Below are positions 9,315 through 18,050 of a stretch of DNA of 64,000 nt, in pieces. A program made the position numbers and the translations under genes. The notes beneath the pieces are model-generated. The model saw only the letters and a program-made list of their open reading frames with translations. It ran no database searches and was not told where the DNA came from. Where the stretch lies: the NCBI GenBank assembly GCA_963693105.1, contig OY843752.1, positions 1,769,961 through 1,833,960 of the forward strand, written 5' to 3'. The stretch comes from Oxydemutator sp963693105 (GTDB lineage: Bacteria; Pseudomonadota; Gammaproteobacteria; Poriferisulfidales; Oxydemutatoraceae). How positions within the stretch are numbered: the first letter of the stretch is position 1; the number at the start of each line of letters is the position of its first letter.

Positions 9315-10259
9315 ATGCACCCGGATGAGACAACGCAAACGGCGGCGGCCGGCGAGCGCAGCGTGCGCTACTATGATGTCGAGGACGATTGCAGCGGCCA
9401 GCGGCTCGACAATTTTCTGCTGGCGCGCTACAAGCATGTCCCCAAAAGCCGCCTCTACCGGACGATACGCGGCGGCGAAGTGCGCGTCAACAGCCGCCGC
9501 GCCAAACCCCATTACCGCCTCGGCGCCGGCGACCGCATCCGCGTGCCGCCGCTCGAAATAAAGCCGAAGCACGCGGTGCGGATCAGCGACGGGGACATCG
9601 CCGCGACCGGGCGGCTCATCCTGCACGAGGACCGCGAACTCATCGTCATCAATAAACCGGCCGGGCGGACCGCGCACGCCGGCACCGGCCACAGTTACGG
9701 CCTGGTGGATGTGCTGCGCCAGATGCGCCCGGACGACGATGTGCAACTCGGCCACCGTCTCGACAAAAGCACCAGCGGCTGTCTCGCCTTCGCCAAATCG
9801 CGCGGCGCGCTGCTTGCGCTGCACCGCGCTTTTCGCGCGCGCGAAATGGACAAGCAGTACCAGGCGCTGGTCATTGGCCGCTGGCAGGCGCCGGGCGAAG
9901 TGTCGCAGGCGCTGTCACGCGGCCCGCACCGGCAGCAAACCGACGACGACGGCAAGGCCGCGACCAGCCATTTCGAGGTGCTGCGCCGCTACAAGGGCCA
10001 CACGCTGGTCGCGGTGCGCCTGCTCACCGGGCGCACCCACCAGATCCGGGTACACGCCGCGCACTGCGGCCACCCGGTGGCCGGCGACCGCAAGTACGGC
10101 GATTTCGCGGCCAACCGCGTGCTGGCGAAAATCGGCCTCAAACGCATGTTTCTCCACGCCCGGCGGCTGGCGTTTCCGTGGGCCGGGCAAACGCTCGCGT
10201 GCGAGGCGCCGCTGCCGGAAGAACTGGAATGTTTGCTGAAACAACTGCAACGGGGTTAG
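9315..10259 (+). CDS. rluC: 23S rRNA pseudouridine synthase RluC
   Basis: RluA-family enzyme that converts specific uridines of 23S rRNA to pseudouridine. An N-terminal S4 RNA-binding domain (about residues 20-75, GQRLDNFLLARY) precedes the catalytic domain, with the active Asp in GHRLDKSTSG (about D150). INKPAG and GRTHQIRVH are also family signatures. Length (314 aa) fits RluC rather than the shorter RluA. An in-frame GTG lies nine bases upstream at 9306. I chose ATG 9315 because TGGTACAGT just before it resembles an extended -10, which would leave a very short leader; no Shine-Dalgarno is seen for either start. sppA follows nine bases downstream, so the two are probably co-transcribed. Confidence 0.93.
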   Translation: MHPDETTQTAAAGERSVRYYDVEDDCSGQRLDNFLLARYKHVPKSRLYRTIRGGEVRVNSRRAKPHYRLGAGDRIRVPPLEIKPKHAVRISDGDIAATGRLILHEDRELIVINKPAGRTAHAGTGHSYGLVDVLRQMRPDDDVQLGHRLDKSTSGCLAFAKSRGALLALHRAFRAREMDKQYQALVIGRWQAPGEVSQALSRGPHRQQTDDDGKAATSHFEVLRRYKGHTLVAVRLLTGRTHQIRVHAAHCGHPVAGDRKYGDFAANRVLAKIGLKRMFLHARRLAFPWAGQTLACEAPLPEELECLLKQLQRG

Positions 10260-10268
10260 ACTGACGCG

Positions 10269-11213
10269 ATGGAAAACGACAACGACCGCTGGGAGCGCGA
10301 TGTCCTGCGCAAACTGCTGCAATCCACGCTGGACGAGCAGCGCCGCGCAAGACGCTGGAAAATTTTCTTCCGGCTGGCGGTGCTGGCGCTGGTCGCCGCC
10401 GTGCTGTTCGCGACCTCCGTCCGGCAGCCGGGGATGCAGGCGCTGGGAGGACATACCGAACACACCGCGCTGGTCAAACTCGAAGGCATCATCCTCGATG
10501 GCGCGCCGGCCTCCGGCGACCGGATGGTCCAGGCGCTGGAATCGGCGTTTGAGAACGACCACTCCAGGGGCGTCGTGCTGCGCATCAACAGCCCCGGCGG
10601 CAGCCCGGTGCAATCGGCGCAGATCAACGACGCCATCCGCCGCCTGCGCGGGGAATATCCGGACAAACCGATCATCGCGGTGGCCATGGACGTCTGCGCC
10701 TCGGGCGCCTACTACGCAGCGGTGGCCGCCGACGAGATTTACACCGACGCCTCCAGCCTGATCGGCTCCATCGGCGTCACCGCGAGCGGCTTCGGTTTTG
10801 TCGAGGCCATGGATGAACTCGGCATCGAGCGCCGCACCATCAAGGCGGGACGCTTCAAGGATTTACTCGACCCGTTTCTGCCGCGGGACGAAGAGGCGGT
10901 GGCGCATCTGCAAACGGTGATAGACGATGTCCACCGGCAGTTTATCGAGCGCGTGCGCGAGGGCCGCGGCGAGCGCCTCGGCGACGACCCCGACCTGTTC
11001 TCGGGCTTGGTGTGGACGGGAGAAGAAGCGGTCGTTCTCGGCCTGGCCGACGGCCTCGGCGACGTGCGGTATGTCGCGCGCGAAGTCATCGGCGTTGACA
11101 ATGTGGTCGAATACAAGCCGCGGGAAACGCTGCTCGGCGCGTTTTCCAGAGAGTTCGGCACACGCGCCGCGCACACGCTGCTGGGCCGCCTGGCGACGCC
11201 GACGCTGCACTGA
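10269..11213 (+). CDS. sppA: signal peptide peptidase SppA (S49 family, short form)
   Basis: Membrane-anchored serine protease that degrades signal peptides left in the membrane. A basic N-terminus (residues 22-32) leads into one transmembrane helix (about 35-50). The S49 domain follows: NSPGGSP near 108, the predicted nucleophile Ser145 in CASGAYY and the general base Lys197 in GRFKD, 52 residues apart as in Bacillus SppA. At 314 aa it is the single-domain 36-kDa type, not the duplicated E. coli 67-kDa type. It lies directly after rluC, an arrangement seen in other gammaproteobacteria, and converges on maf. Confidence 0.92.
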   Translation: MENDNDRWERDVLRKLLQSTLDEQRRARRWKIFFRLAVLALVAAVLFATSVRQPGMQALGGHTEHTALVKLEGIILDGAPASGDRMVQALESAFENDHSRGVVLRINSPGGSPVQSAQINDAIRRLRGEYPDKPIIAVAMDVCASGAYYAAVAADEIYTDASSLIGSIGVTASGFGFVEAMDELGIERRTIKAGRFKDLLDPFLPRDEEAVAHLQTVIDDVHRQFIERVREGRGERLGDDPDLFSGLVWTGEEAVVLGLADGLGDVRYVAREVIGVDNVVEYKPRETLLGAFSREFGTRAAHTLLGRLATPTLH

Positions 11214-11232
11214 GCGCGGCGGCGCGCGGCTT

Positions 11233-11832
11233 TCACAACACCGTAAAACCGGCCTTTTCCAGCATCCCCGCCAACGAGATCAGCGGCAAGCCGAGCAACG
11301 CGCTGGGGTCGGCGCTTTCGATGCTCTCGCACAAAAAGACGCCGAGACTTTCCGAGCGAAAACTGCCGGCGCAGTCGTACGGCTTGTCGCGCCGCAGATA
11401 GGATTCAATCTGCCGCTCATCGAGGCGCCTGAAACGCACGCGGGTCGGCACATCCTTGAACTGGCGGTGGCCGCTGCGCGTGTCGAGCACGCACACGCCG
11501 CTGTGAAAAACCACCGTCTTGCCGGCACATTCGCGCAACTGGCGGCGTGCCCCCTCGAAATCACCCGGTTTGCCGAGCAGCAGGCCGTCGGCGGCGGCGC
11601 ACTCGTCGCAGCCGATGATCAGCGCGCCGGGGTAATGCGGCGCGACGGCGTCCGCTTTCGCCTTCGCCAGGCGCTCGACCAGCCGCGCGCCGGACTCGTT
11701 CTCAAGCGGCGTCTCGCAGATGTCCGGCGCGCGCACGGCACAGTCCAGACCGAGGCGGCGCATCGCATCGCGGCGGTATTTCGAACTCGATGCCAGCACC
11801 AGCGGCGGCTGTTGGCTTTCTTTGGGAGTCAT
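11233..11832 (-). CDS. maf: Maf/YceF-like nucleotide pyrophosphatase
   Basis: Maf-family nucleoside triphosphate pyrophosphatase that hydrolyses non-canonical or methylated NTPs; the position next to yceD-rpmF suggests the YceF (m7GTP) type. Visible motifs: LASSSKYRRD at the N-terminus, GKPG near the middle, RSESLGVFLCESI and DPSALLGLPLISL at the C-terminus. The usual GSDQ motif reads GCDE here, keeping an acidic residue. Start: ATG 11832; a TTG two codons upstream (11838) is possible, and neither has a clear ribosome-binding site. It is divergent from the protease gene to its right and convergent with sppA. Confidence 0.88.
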   Translation of the reverse strand: MTPKESQQPPLVLASSSKYRRDAMRRLGLDCAVRAPDICETPLENESGARLVERLAKAKADAVAPHYPGALIIGCDECAAADGLLLGKPGDFEGARRQLRECAGKTVVFHSGVCVLDTRSGHRQFKDVPTRVRFRRLDERQIESYLRRDKPYDCAGSFRSESLGVFLCESIESADPSALLGLPLISLAGMLEKAGFTVL

Positions 11833-11889
11833 ATACAAACGGAACTTTCTGTTTCAAGGCGGCAGGCACTGCCAGCCTTTTCATCTGCC

Positions 11890-11895
11890 ATTATA
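11890..11895 (-). promoter_or_regulatory. -10 box upstream of maf
   Basis: A perfect TATAAT on the minus strand, about 58 bases upstream of the maf ATG, in a locally AT-rich 130-base gap between maf and the divergent protease gene. No convincing -35 was found at 16-18 bases. On the plus strand TATAAG at 11931-11936 could serve the protease gene, equally without a good -35. Confidence 0.4.
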
Positions 11896-11962
11896 TCCAC
11901 GCGATTTCTGCGATGGCCGTATATCCATGATATAAGATGATTAAAAATACCTTGCCGACAAG

Positions 11963-14563
11963 ATGATTCTGCCGAAAACAAGAAACACCGGGTGGTATGC
12001 TGGGGGTGGCATGGTTGCGCTGATGATGATTCTGCTGGCCGAATCCTCCGCACCGCCGCCCGATAAAACCGCGACACTCGGCGCCCACACTGCAACCACC
12101 ATACATAAAGACTTCCGCCCCATACTACAAAACATCCAAACCACTCCCGAACACCCCCCGGATGACATGACCGAATACCAGACGCTGCTGGTCTGGCGTT
12201 TGTCCGGCGTACCCGAACCCGCCAACGGGCCGATGGCGATACTGCACCAGATGGAGGAAGTCCATACGCCCTACCTCGATCAGTTCGACATCTCTGCCGT
12301 CAGGATTCCCGCCGCATGGGATGCAGACCGGCTGCTGGAAATCATCCGGCAAGACCCGTCAGTGGATTTCGCAGACAGAGAGCCTGAAACAGAACTTTAC
12401 AATGTCATACCCAACGACCCGCATTTCGAGGACCAGACCAACCTCCACGACCCCGTCCGCGATGTGGATATAGACGCCCCGGAAGCGTGGGCATACACCA
12501 CCGGCAGCGACCATGTTGTGGTCGCGGTACTCGACTCTGACTTTGATATCACCAACCAGGATTTGTTTCCCAATCTATGGGTCAATGAAGTAGAACGAAC
12601 CGGTAGACCGCGTTTCGACGACGACAACAACGGATGTAGAGACGATATTCATGGTTGTAACCTGAACAACAACCCTCCAGACGACCGTCTTGAACAAGAT
12701 ACAACAAGTGAGCACGGCACGGCAGTTTCCGGTGTTCTCGGGGCGCGCGGAAACGATGGTTTTGGAATGACGGGGGTCGCCTGGAATATCCGGATGATGC
12801 TTGTGCATGGCAGCCGTATACCTGCATTCAATTACATCCTTAAAATGCGGCGTGAAAAAGGCGTCAATATCAGAGTCATAAATTACAGTGGGGGGCCTAT
12901 CCAGCCCGATTGCGACCCATCCCGACTGACTCTGACCCAGCAAGGGGAACGTAAAATCCTTGAATACCTCAGAGACGAAGGAATTGTACTTGTTCAGGCA
13001 AGTGGAAACGATAATATAAATTACGGCAGTCAACCGACAGTGGCCCTCAGATCTCCAGCTTGTTACGACCTCAATAACATCATTGTTGTCGGAGGACAAA
13101 GCAAGAATGCCCACACGCGTTGGAGATCCTCCGATTACGGAAGCGTGGTGGTTGATTTGTACGCGCCCGCTGAGGAGGTGCCAGTATGGAGTAATCTTGG
13201 CCTAGGTCCACAGATTTACCCTGGTTCTGGAACCTCCGATGCAGCCCCCCATGTCGCCGCCGCCGCCGCCTTGCTGTGGTCTTACAAGCCAGACCTGACC
13301 GTCACCGAAGTGCGCAGCGCATTGCTCGACACCGTGGACCGTTTCGATACATTCCAGGAATTAAACCTGCAGGGCGTCCTCACCGACACGGTCGCCTCCG
13401 GCGGCGCCCTGAACATCGCGAACGCGCTCTATTCCATCGCAGAACCCGGCATCCGCATTCATTCCTCGCAAACCACCATCGCCGAGGGCAGTAGCGGCTA
13501 CCTCGACCTGTCGCTGACAAGAGAGCCTGTCAGACCCTCGTCCGGTGACGTGGTCGTGCTGGACGGGGCCGCGATGACATCCCCCACCGCCGCCGCAACC
13601 GTCACGCCCGCCTCGCTGACCTTCACCTCCGCCGACTGGCACATTCCACAGAGAATGAGTGTCCGCGCCACCGGCGCCAGCGGCAGTGAAGTCCTGCTGC
13701 AAGTCTCGGTGAACAGACGACACTCCACCACCGACTACCGCGCCCTTCCCATGCGCACCGCGACCCTGACCCTGCAAAGCGACGGCGCCCGAAACACCCT
13801 GACCCTGCCCCGGCGCATTGTCGAGGGAAACACCGCAACCGCAACCATCCGCTTCAGCGGCCCGCTGATTGCCCCCGCGCAACTCGCCATCACCGCAACC
13901 GGCGCCGCCACCAACGGCGCCGATTACACACTGCCCGGCCCGATTACGGTCGCGGCCAACTCGACCTACACCACTTTCACAATCCCGACCGTGGACGATG
14001 AACACTACGAACCCGACGAAACCCTCTCCCTGCACATCGCCGCCGCACCTTCCGCTCTTCCCGCGCCACTCCAAGCCACCCTCACGATAGAGGACAACGA
14101 CACCCCGCTGATCACCATGGCCCTCTCGCCCCGGGCCATCACGCAAAGCAGCAAAACCGCGACCGCGCAAACCGCGACCGCGACCATCGCCCTCGACCGC
14201 CCCGCCGTATCCGATGTGCTGTTCTTCCTCGACGCCCGCCAAAGACGCGGCGACATGCACCTGAGAAACAGCATCAGCGATGATGTCTGGCCGACCAGCG
14301 CAACCATCGTCATCGAAGAAACTTCGACCCGCATCGTCATCCACTCCATAGACGAGGACGACGAACTGCAAATCGATCAGACCCTCAGACTTTTTCTTGA
14401 ACTCCCCGCCGGCGCCGCCGCAAGACTGGGAACGCCGAGCGGAGCGTATTTGAGAATCGTGGACGACGACGGAGAACCACCGCACATTGACCTGAGACTG
14501 CGCGTCTTTCTGGAAGGCGCCATGACCACACAGTCCTTCACCAACCCGGCGCCCGACCCATGA
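11963..14563 (+). CDS. secreted subtilisin-like serine protease with C-terminal Calx-beta-like domains
   Basis: Peptidase S8 family, 866 aa. A signal peptide or anchor (residues 17-27) is followed by a pro-region to about 165. The catalytic domain has Asp191 (AVLDSDFD), His251 (EHGTAVSGVLG), oxyanion Asn349 (ASGND) and Ser425 (GTSDAAPHVAAA). An acidic Asp/Asn-rich loop (residues 219-228) is a probable calcium site. Asp replaces the Met that normally follows the nucleophile. From about 490 to the end there are three beta-sandwich units of Calx-beta type (RIVEGNTATATIRF, DDEHYEPDETLSL), the same style as in the giant protein at 1-9120. Exported protease; substrate unknown. It interrupts the usual maf/yceD neighbourhood, suggesting insertion. 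Confidence 0.85.
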   Translation: MILPKTRNTGWYAGGGMVALMMILLAESSAPPPDKTATLGAHTATTIHKDFRPILQNIQTTPEHPPDDMTEYQTLLVWRLSGVPEPANGPMAILHQMEEVHTPYLDQFDISAVRIPAAWDADRLLEIIRQDPSVDFADREPETELYNVIPNDPHFEDQTNLHDPVRDVDIDAPEAWAYTTGSDHVVVAVLDSDFDITNQDLFPNLWVNEVERTGRPRFDDDNNGCRDDIHGCNLNNNPPDDRLEQDTTSEHGTAVSGVLGARGNDGFGMTGVAWNIRMMLVHGSRIPAFNYILKMRREKGVNIRVINYSGGPIQPDCDPSRLTLTQQGERKILEYLRDEGIVLVQASGNDNINYGSQPTVALRSPACYDLNNIIVVGGQSKNAHTRWRSSDYGSVVVDLYAPAEEVPVWSNLGLGPQIYPGSGTSDAAPHVAAAAALLWSYKPDLTVTEVRSALLDTVDRFDTFQELNLQGVLTDTVASGGALNIANALYSIAEPGIRIHSSQTTIAEGSSGYLDLSLTREPVRPSSGDVVVLDGAAMTSPTAAATVTPASLTFTSADWHIPQRMSVRATGASGSEVLLQVSVNRRHSTTDYRALPMRTATLTLQSDGARNTLTLPRRIVEGNTATATIRFSGPLIAPAQLAITATGAATNGADYTLPGPITVAANSTYTTFTIPTVDDEHYEPDETLSLHIAAAPSALPAPLQATLTIEDNDTPLITMALSPRAITQSSKTATAQTATATIALDRPAVSDVLFFLDARQRRGDMHLRNSISDDVWPTSATIVIEETSTRIVIHSIDEDDELQIDQTLRLFLELPAGAAARLGTPSGAYLRIVDDDGEPPHIDLRLRVFLEGAMTTQSFTNPAPDP

Positions 14564-14585
14564 TGCTTTCCGGCCTCGCTGCCAC

Positions 14586-14615
14586 TTCACAACCCGGATG
14601 GTTTTCCTGTATAGT
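14586..14615 (+). promoter_or_regulatory. sigma-70 promoter of the yceD-rpmF-plsX-fabH operon
   Basis: TTCACA (14586-14591) and TATAGT (14610-14615) are separated by 18 bases, and TG at -15/-14 makes it an extended -10. Each hexamer matches consensus at five of six positions. Transcription would start near 14622, eleven bases before the yceD ATG. Confidence 0.6.
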
Positions 14616-14632
14616 TCCCGATTGAAAATTCC

Positions 14633-15148
14633 ATGGATTGCAGGCTACCCTTATGCGCGCGCCCGGCGATGCTGGCAAAGCACCGCACCCGGCTTGAAGG
14701 TGATTTGTCCGTCGGCGAATTGTCCAGACTGTCGGAGTTGTGCCGCTCGCCCGCGGCGCGCATCCGGGCCGCCCTGGAGTTTGAATTCGAGGCCGGCAGC
14801 GGCCGTTTGATGTTGCGGATGGAAGTTCGCGGCGAACTGGAACTGACGTGCCAGCGCTGCCTGTCGGCGATGCCCTGGCGCCTGGACCACACCAGCCGCC
14901 TCGCCGTGGTGGACGACCCGGAAGCGGCCGCGCGCCTGCCGCGCGGCGCCGACCACATCGTCTGCCCGGCGCAGGGCATTGCGCCGGCCAGCCTGGTGGA
15001 GGAGGAAGTGCTGCTGGCGCTGCCGCAAATCCCGATGCACAACCGCGCCGGGCAATGCGATGCCGACATGATGGCCCGCCTCGGCCACGGCGATGGCCGC
15101 GAAGCCCGGAGCAATCCGTTTGGAATTCTGAGAAACATCAGACTATAA
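14633..15148 (+). CDS. yceD: YceD (DUF177), 23S rRNA accumulation protein
   Basis: Small DUF177 protein, in E. coli and plants linked to 23S rRNA accumulation and always next to rpmF. It shows the conserved CQRCL pair near residue 81 and the acidic EEEVLLALPQIPMH segment near 125-138. The length of 171 aa is normal. No Shine-Dalgarno is visible before ATG 14633, consistent with the short leader predicted from the promoter just upstream; ATG 14669 is a less likely alternative. rpmF starts 24 bases downstream. Confidence 0.88.
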   Translation: MDCRLPLCARPAMLAKHRTRLEGDLSVGELSRLSELCRSPAARIRAALEFEFEAGSGRLMLRMEVRGELELTCQRCLSAMPWRLDHTSRLAVVDDPEAAARLPRGADHIVCPAQGIAPASLVEEEVLLALPQIPMHNRAGQCDADMMARLGHGDGREARSNPFGILRNIRL

Positions 15149-15172
15149 TCCCCCATCCCCGCAGGAGAAAAC

Positions 15173-15382
15173 ATGGCTGTCCAGAAAAACAAGAAATCCT
15201 CGTCGAAGCGCGACATGCGCCGCTCGCATCACGCCTTGAAACCGCCAACGCTGTCGGTGGAGCCGAGCACCGGTGTCCGCCACCGGCGCCACCACATCAG
15301 CGCCGACGGCTTCTACCGCGGACAGGAAATCATCCCCGACAAGACCCTGTCCGACGAAGAAGACGAAGAAGAGGAAGACTGA
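15173..15382 (+). CDS. rpmF: 50S ribosomal protein L32
   Basis: Ribosomal protein L32 of the large subunit. The N-terminus AVQKNKKSSSKRDMRRSHH is typical, as is HHISADGFYRG in the middle. No zinc-binding cysteines are present, as in the usual proteobacterial form. The C-terminus is longer than the 57-residue E. coli protein and ends in an acidic run (SDEEDEEEED). AGGAG precedes ATG 15173 at good spacing. Second gene of the yceD operon. Confidence 0.93.
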   Translation: MAVQKNKKSSSKRDMRRSHHALKPPTLSVEPSTGVRHRRHHISADGFYRGQEIIPDKTLSDEEDEEEED

Positions 15383-15444
15383 CCCCCGCGGGCCGGCAAC
15401 CTCGTCCGGCGGCACACGCCGCGCCGCGGCAGGTGAACAATACG

Positions 15445-16461
15445 ATGGGTGAACGCATCCGCGTTGCGATTGACGTGATGGGCGGAGATTACGGCATTGC
15501 CGTGACCATTCCCGCCGCGCTCGACGCAATCGCCCATTTTGACGATCTCGACCTGATACTGGTCGGCGACGAACGCCTCGTCGCCGCCGCGCTCGGCGAG
15601 CACGGCGCGGCGCCGGACGAGCGCCTGCAATGCGCCGCCGCCACCCAGGTCATCGGCATGGACGAGGCGCCGGCCCATGCGCTGCGCGCAAAAAAAGACT
15701 CCTCGATGCGCGTCGCCATCAATCTGGTGCGCGAGGAACGCGCGCAGGCGTGCGTCACCGCCGGCAACACCGGCGCGCTGACCGCCATCGCGCGCTATGT
15801 GCTGCGAACGCTGGCCGGCATTGACCGCCCCGCGATTACCACCGCGCTGCCGACGGTCAAGGGCCACACCCAGATGCTCGACCTCGGCGCCAACGTGGAC
15901 TGCAAGGCCGAACACCTGTTCCAGTTCGCGGTGATGGGGTCGGTGCTGGCGAACGCGGTGGACAACCTGGAAAACCCGCGCGTCGGGCTGCTCAACATCG
16001 GCCAGGAGACGATCAAGGGCAATGACCAGGTCAAGGAGGCGGACCACCAGCTGAGGGCCAGCTCGCTGAACTACATCGGCTACGTCGAGGGCAACCACAT
16101 CTTCGAGGACCTGGCCGATGTCATCGTCGCCGACGGCTTCATCGGCAACGTCGCGCTGAAAACAAGCGAAGGCGTCGCCCGCTTCATCTCGATCGCGGTC
16201 GAAGAGGCGTTTCGCCGCAACCTGCTGTCGAAAATCGCCGCGACCGTGTCCATGCCGGTATTGAAGTCCATCGCCCGCACGATAGACCCGCGCCGCTATA
16301 ATGGCGCAAGCCTGCTCGGGTTGCAGGGCGTCGTAATCAAAAGCCACGGCGGCGCCGACGCGCTGGCGTTTCGCCGCGCAATTGACATTGCACGCATCGA
16401 GGCGATCAAGCAAATCCCGAAGTTGATTGACACGCGGCTGGAAGAAATACTGCTGAACTGA
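15445..16461 (+). CDS. plsX: phosphate acyltransferase PlsX
   Basis: Makes acyl-phosphate from acyl-ACP for phospholipid synthesis, acting at the membrane surface. The family signature IDVMGGD lies at the N-terminus (residues 8-14); TAGNTGAL, LDLGANVDC and GFIGNVALKTSEG are all present, and 338 aa is the usual length. Start ATG 15445 has AGGTG nine bases upstream; the same frame extends upstream across rpmF but without a sensible start. fabH follows after three bases. The order rpmF-plsX-fabH is classic. Confidence 0.95.
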   Translation: MGERIRVAIDVMGGDYGIAVTIPAALDAIAHFDDLDLILVGDERLVAAALGEHGAAPDERLQCAAATQVIGMDEAPAHALRAKKDSSMRVAINLVREERAQACVTAGNTGALTAIARYVLRTLAGIDRPAITTALPTVKGHTQMLDLGANVDCKAEHLFQFAVMGSVLANAVDNLENPRVGLLNIGQETIKGNDQVKEADHQLRASSLNYIGYVEGNHIFEDLADVIVADGFIGNVALKTSEGVARFISIAVEEAFRRNLLSKIAATVSMPVLKSIARTIDPRRYNGASLLGLQGVVIKSHGGADALAFRRAIDIARIEAIKQIPKLIDTRLEEILLN

Positions 16462-16464
16462 ACC

Positions 16465-17397
16465 GTGAAAGTCCACGCCCGAATCGCCGGAACCGGCTCC
16501 CGCCTGCCCGACAAGGTCCTGACCAACGACGACCTTGCGCGCATCGTCAACACCTCCGACCAGTGGATACGCGAGCGCACCGGCATCCGGCGCCGCCACA
16601 TCGCGGCGGACGACGAGACGTGCTGCGACCTGGCGAGCCGCGCCGCGCAAGGCGCGCTGGAAATGGCCGGCGTCGGCGCCGGCGAGGTTGATCTGGTGGT
16701 GCTGGCGACGACGACACCCGACAAGATTTTTCCGAGCACCGCCTGCCTGCTGCAAAAACGCCTCGGCATCCGGGGCTGTCCGGCCTTCGACGTGCAGGCC
16801 GTGTGTACCGGCTTCGTCTATGCGCTCGACCTCGCCAGGCGCTTTATCGAGGCGCGCGACGCGAAGTGCGCGCTGGTCATCGGCGCCGAGGTGCTGTCGC
16901 GCATTCTCGACTGGAGCGACCGCTCGACCTGCGTGCTGTTCGGCGACGGCGCCGGCGCCGTCGTGCTCAAGGCCGACACCGAGCCGGGCATCCTGTCCAC
17001 GCACCTGCACGCCGACGGACAGCACGAGGAATTGCTGCATGTCCCGGAAGATCACATCCGCATGAAAGGCAGCGAGGTGTTCAAGATCGCGGTCAAGACG
17101 CTGGAGCGCTGCGCCGACGAGACGCTCGCCGCCAACGGACTCGACCGCTCCGACGTGGACTGGCTGGTGCCCCACCAGGCGAACTACCGGATCATCGCCG
17201 CCACCGCCAAAAAACTGAAACTGCCGATGGAGCGGGTCGTCGTCACCGTCGCCGAACACGGCAACACCTCGGCGGCCTCGATTCCGCTGGCGCTCGACGA
17301 AGCCGTGCGAGACGGCCGCATCCGGCGCGGCGAAACCCTGATTCTGGAAGCCTTCGGCGGCGGCTTTACCTGGGGCTCGGCGCTGGTGAAGTTCTGA
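16465..17397 (+). CDS. fabH: 3-oxoacyl-ACP synthase III FabH
   Basis: Initiates fatty-acid synthesis by condensing acetyl-CoA with malonyl-ACP. The catalytic triad is visible: Cys114 in QAVCTGFVYAL, His237 in VPHQANYRI and Asn267 in EHGNTSAAS. The C-terminal GGGFTWGSALVKF is standard, and 310 aa is typical. Starts with GTG three bases after plsX. Its TGA stop overlaps the next reading frame (uracil-DNA glycosylase), so the two are probably coupled. No fabD, fabG or acpP follows. Confidence 0.95.
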   Translation: MKVHARIAGTGSRLPDKVLTNDDLARIVNTSDQWIRERTGIRRRHIAADDETCCDLASRAAQGALEMAGVGAGEVDLVVLATTTPDKIFPSTACLLQKRLGIRGCPAFDVQAVCTGFVYALDLARRFIEARDAKCALVIGAEVLSRILDWSDRSTCVLFGDGAGAVVLKADTEPGILSTHLHADGQHEELLHVPEDHIRMKGSEVFKIAVKTLERCADETLAANGLDRSDVDWLVPHQANYRIIAATAKKLKLPMERVVVTVAEHGNTSAASIPLALDEAVRDGRIRRGETLILEAFGGGFTWGSALVKF

Positions 17398-18050
17398 GCG
17401 CCCGGCGCAAATCCCCCGGCGCCTGTTTCGACGCCGGCTGCAAACGCTGCCCGCGACTGGCGCGCCATCTCAAAGACGTCAAAAGCAGGCACCCCGACTA
17501 TCACTGCGCGCCGGTGCCTGCATTCGGCGATGGCGGCGCGCGGCTGCTGATTGTCGGCCTCGCGCCGGGGCTGCACGGGGCCAACCGCAGCGGGCGGCCT
17601 TTCACCGGCGACCACGCCGGCATTCTGCTCTACCGGATGCTGCACAAACACGGCTTCGCCAACCACCCGGTGTCGGACGCGGTGGACGACGGGCTGGTGC
17701 TGAAAAACTGCCGCATCACCAATGCCGTCAAGTGCCTGCCGCCGGGCAACAAACCCGCCGGCGACGAGATACGCCGGTGCAACCGCTTCCTGAAACACGA
17801 GATGGAGGCGCTGCCCGACGGCGCGCTGGTGCTGGCGCTCGGGCGGATTGCGCACGCGGCGGTGCTGCGCGCGCTCGGCGCGACCCAGGCGCACCACCCG
17901 TTCGCGCACGGCGCGGTGTTCCACCCGGCGCCAGGGCTGACATTGCTGGATTCCTACCATTGCAGCCGCTACAACACGCAAACCAAACGCCTGACTGCGC
18001 GCCAATTTGATACCCTCTTCACAAACGCCGGAAAACTGCTTGCGACATGA
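17394..18050 (+). CDS. family 5 (UdgB-like) uracil-DNA glycosylase, apparently with a CTG start
   Basis: Removes uracil (and probably hypoxanthine) from DNA. Motifs: CX4CX2CPRL near the N-terminus (iron-sulfur ligands), VGLAPGLHGANRSGRPFTGD (motif 1), NCRITNAVKCLPP, and LDSYHCSRYNTQT (motif 3), which is characteristic of family 5. No ATG, GTG or TTG occurs in frame between deep inside fabH and GTG 17514, and starting there would delete the cysteine motif. CTG at 17394 overlaps the fabH stop as CTGA, like the ATGA couplings elsewhere here, and gives 218 aa, so I use it tentatively. The gene overlaps uvrC by four bases, forming a repair pair. Confidence 0.82.
   Translation: MSARRKSPGACFDAGCKRCPRLARHLKDVKSRHPDYHCAPVPAFGDGGARLLIVGLAPGLHGANRSGRPFTGDHAGILLYRMLHKHGFANHPVSDAVDDGLVLKNCRITNAVKCLPPGNKPAGDEIRRCNRFLKHEMEALPDGALVLALGRIAHAAVLRALGATQAHHPFAHGAVFHPAPGLTLLDSYHCSRYNTQTKRLTARQFDTLFTNAGKLLAT

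Noticed and set aside
10739..11332. 197-codon minus-strand frame across sppA and maf
   Set aside because: Antisense to sppA's catalytic region and reads into maf in the wrong frame.
15313..17259. A 648-codon minus-strand open frame
   Set aside because: Antisense shadow of plsX and fabH, both of which have full catalytic motifs.
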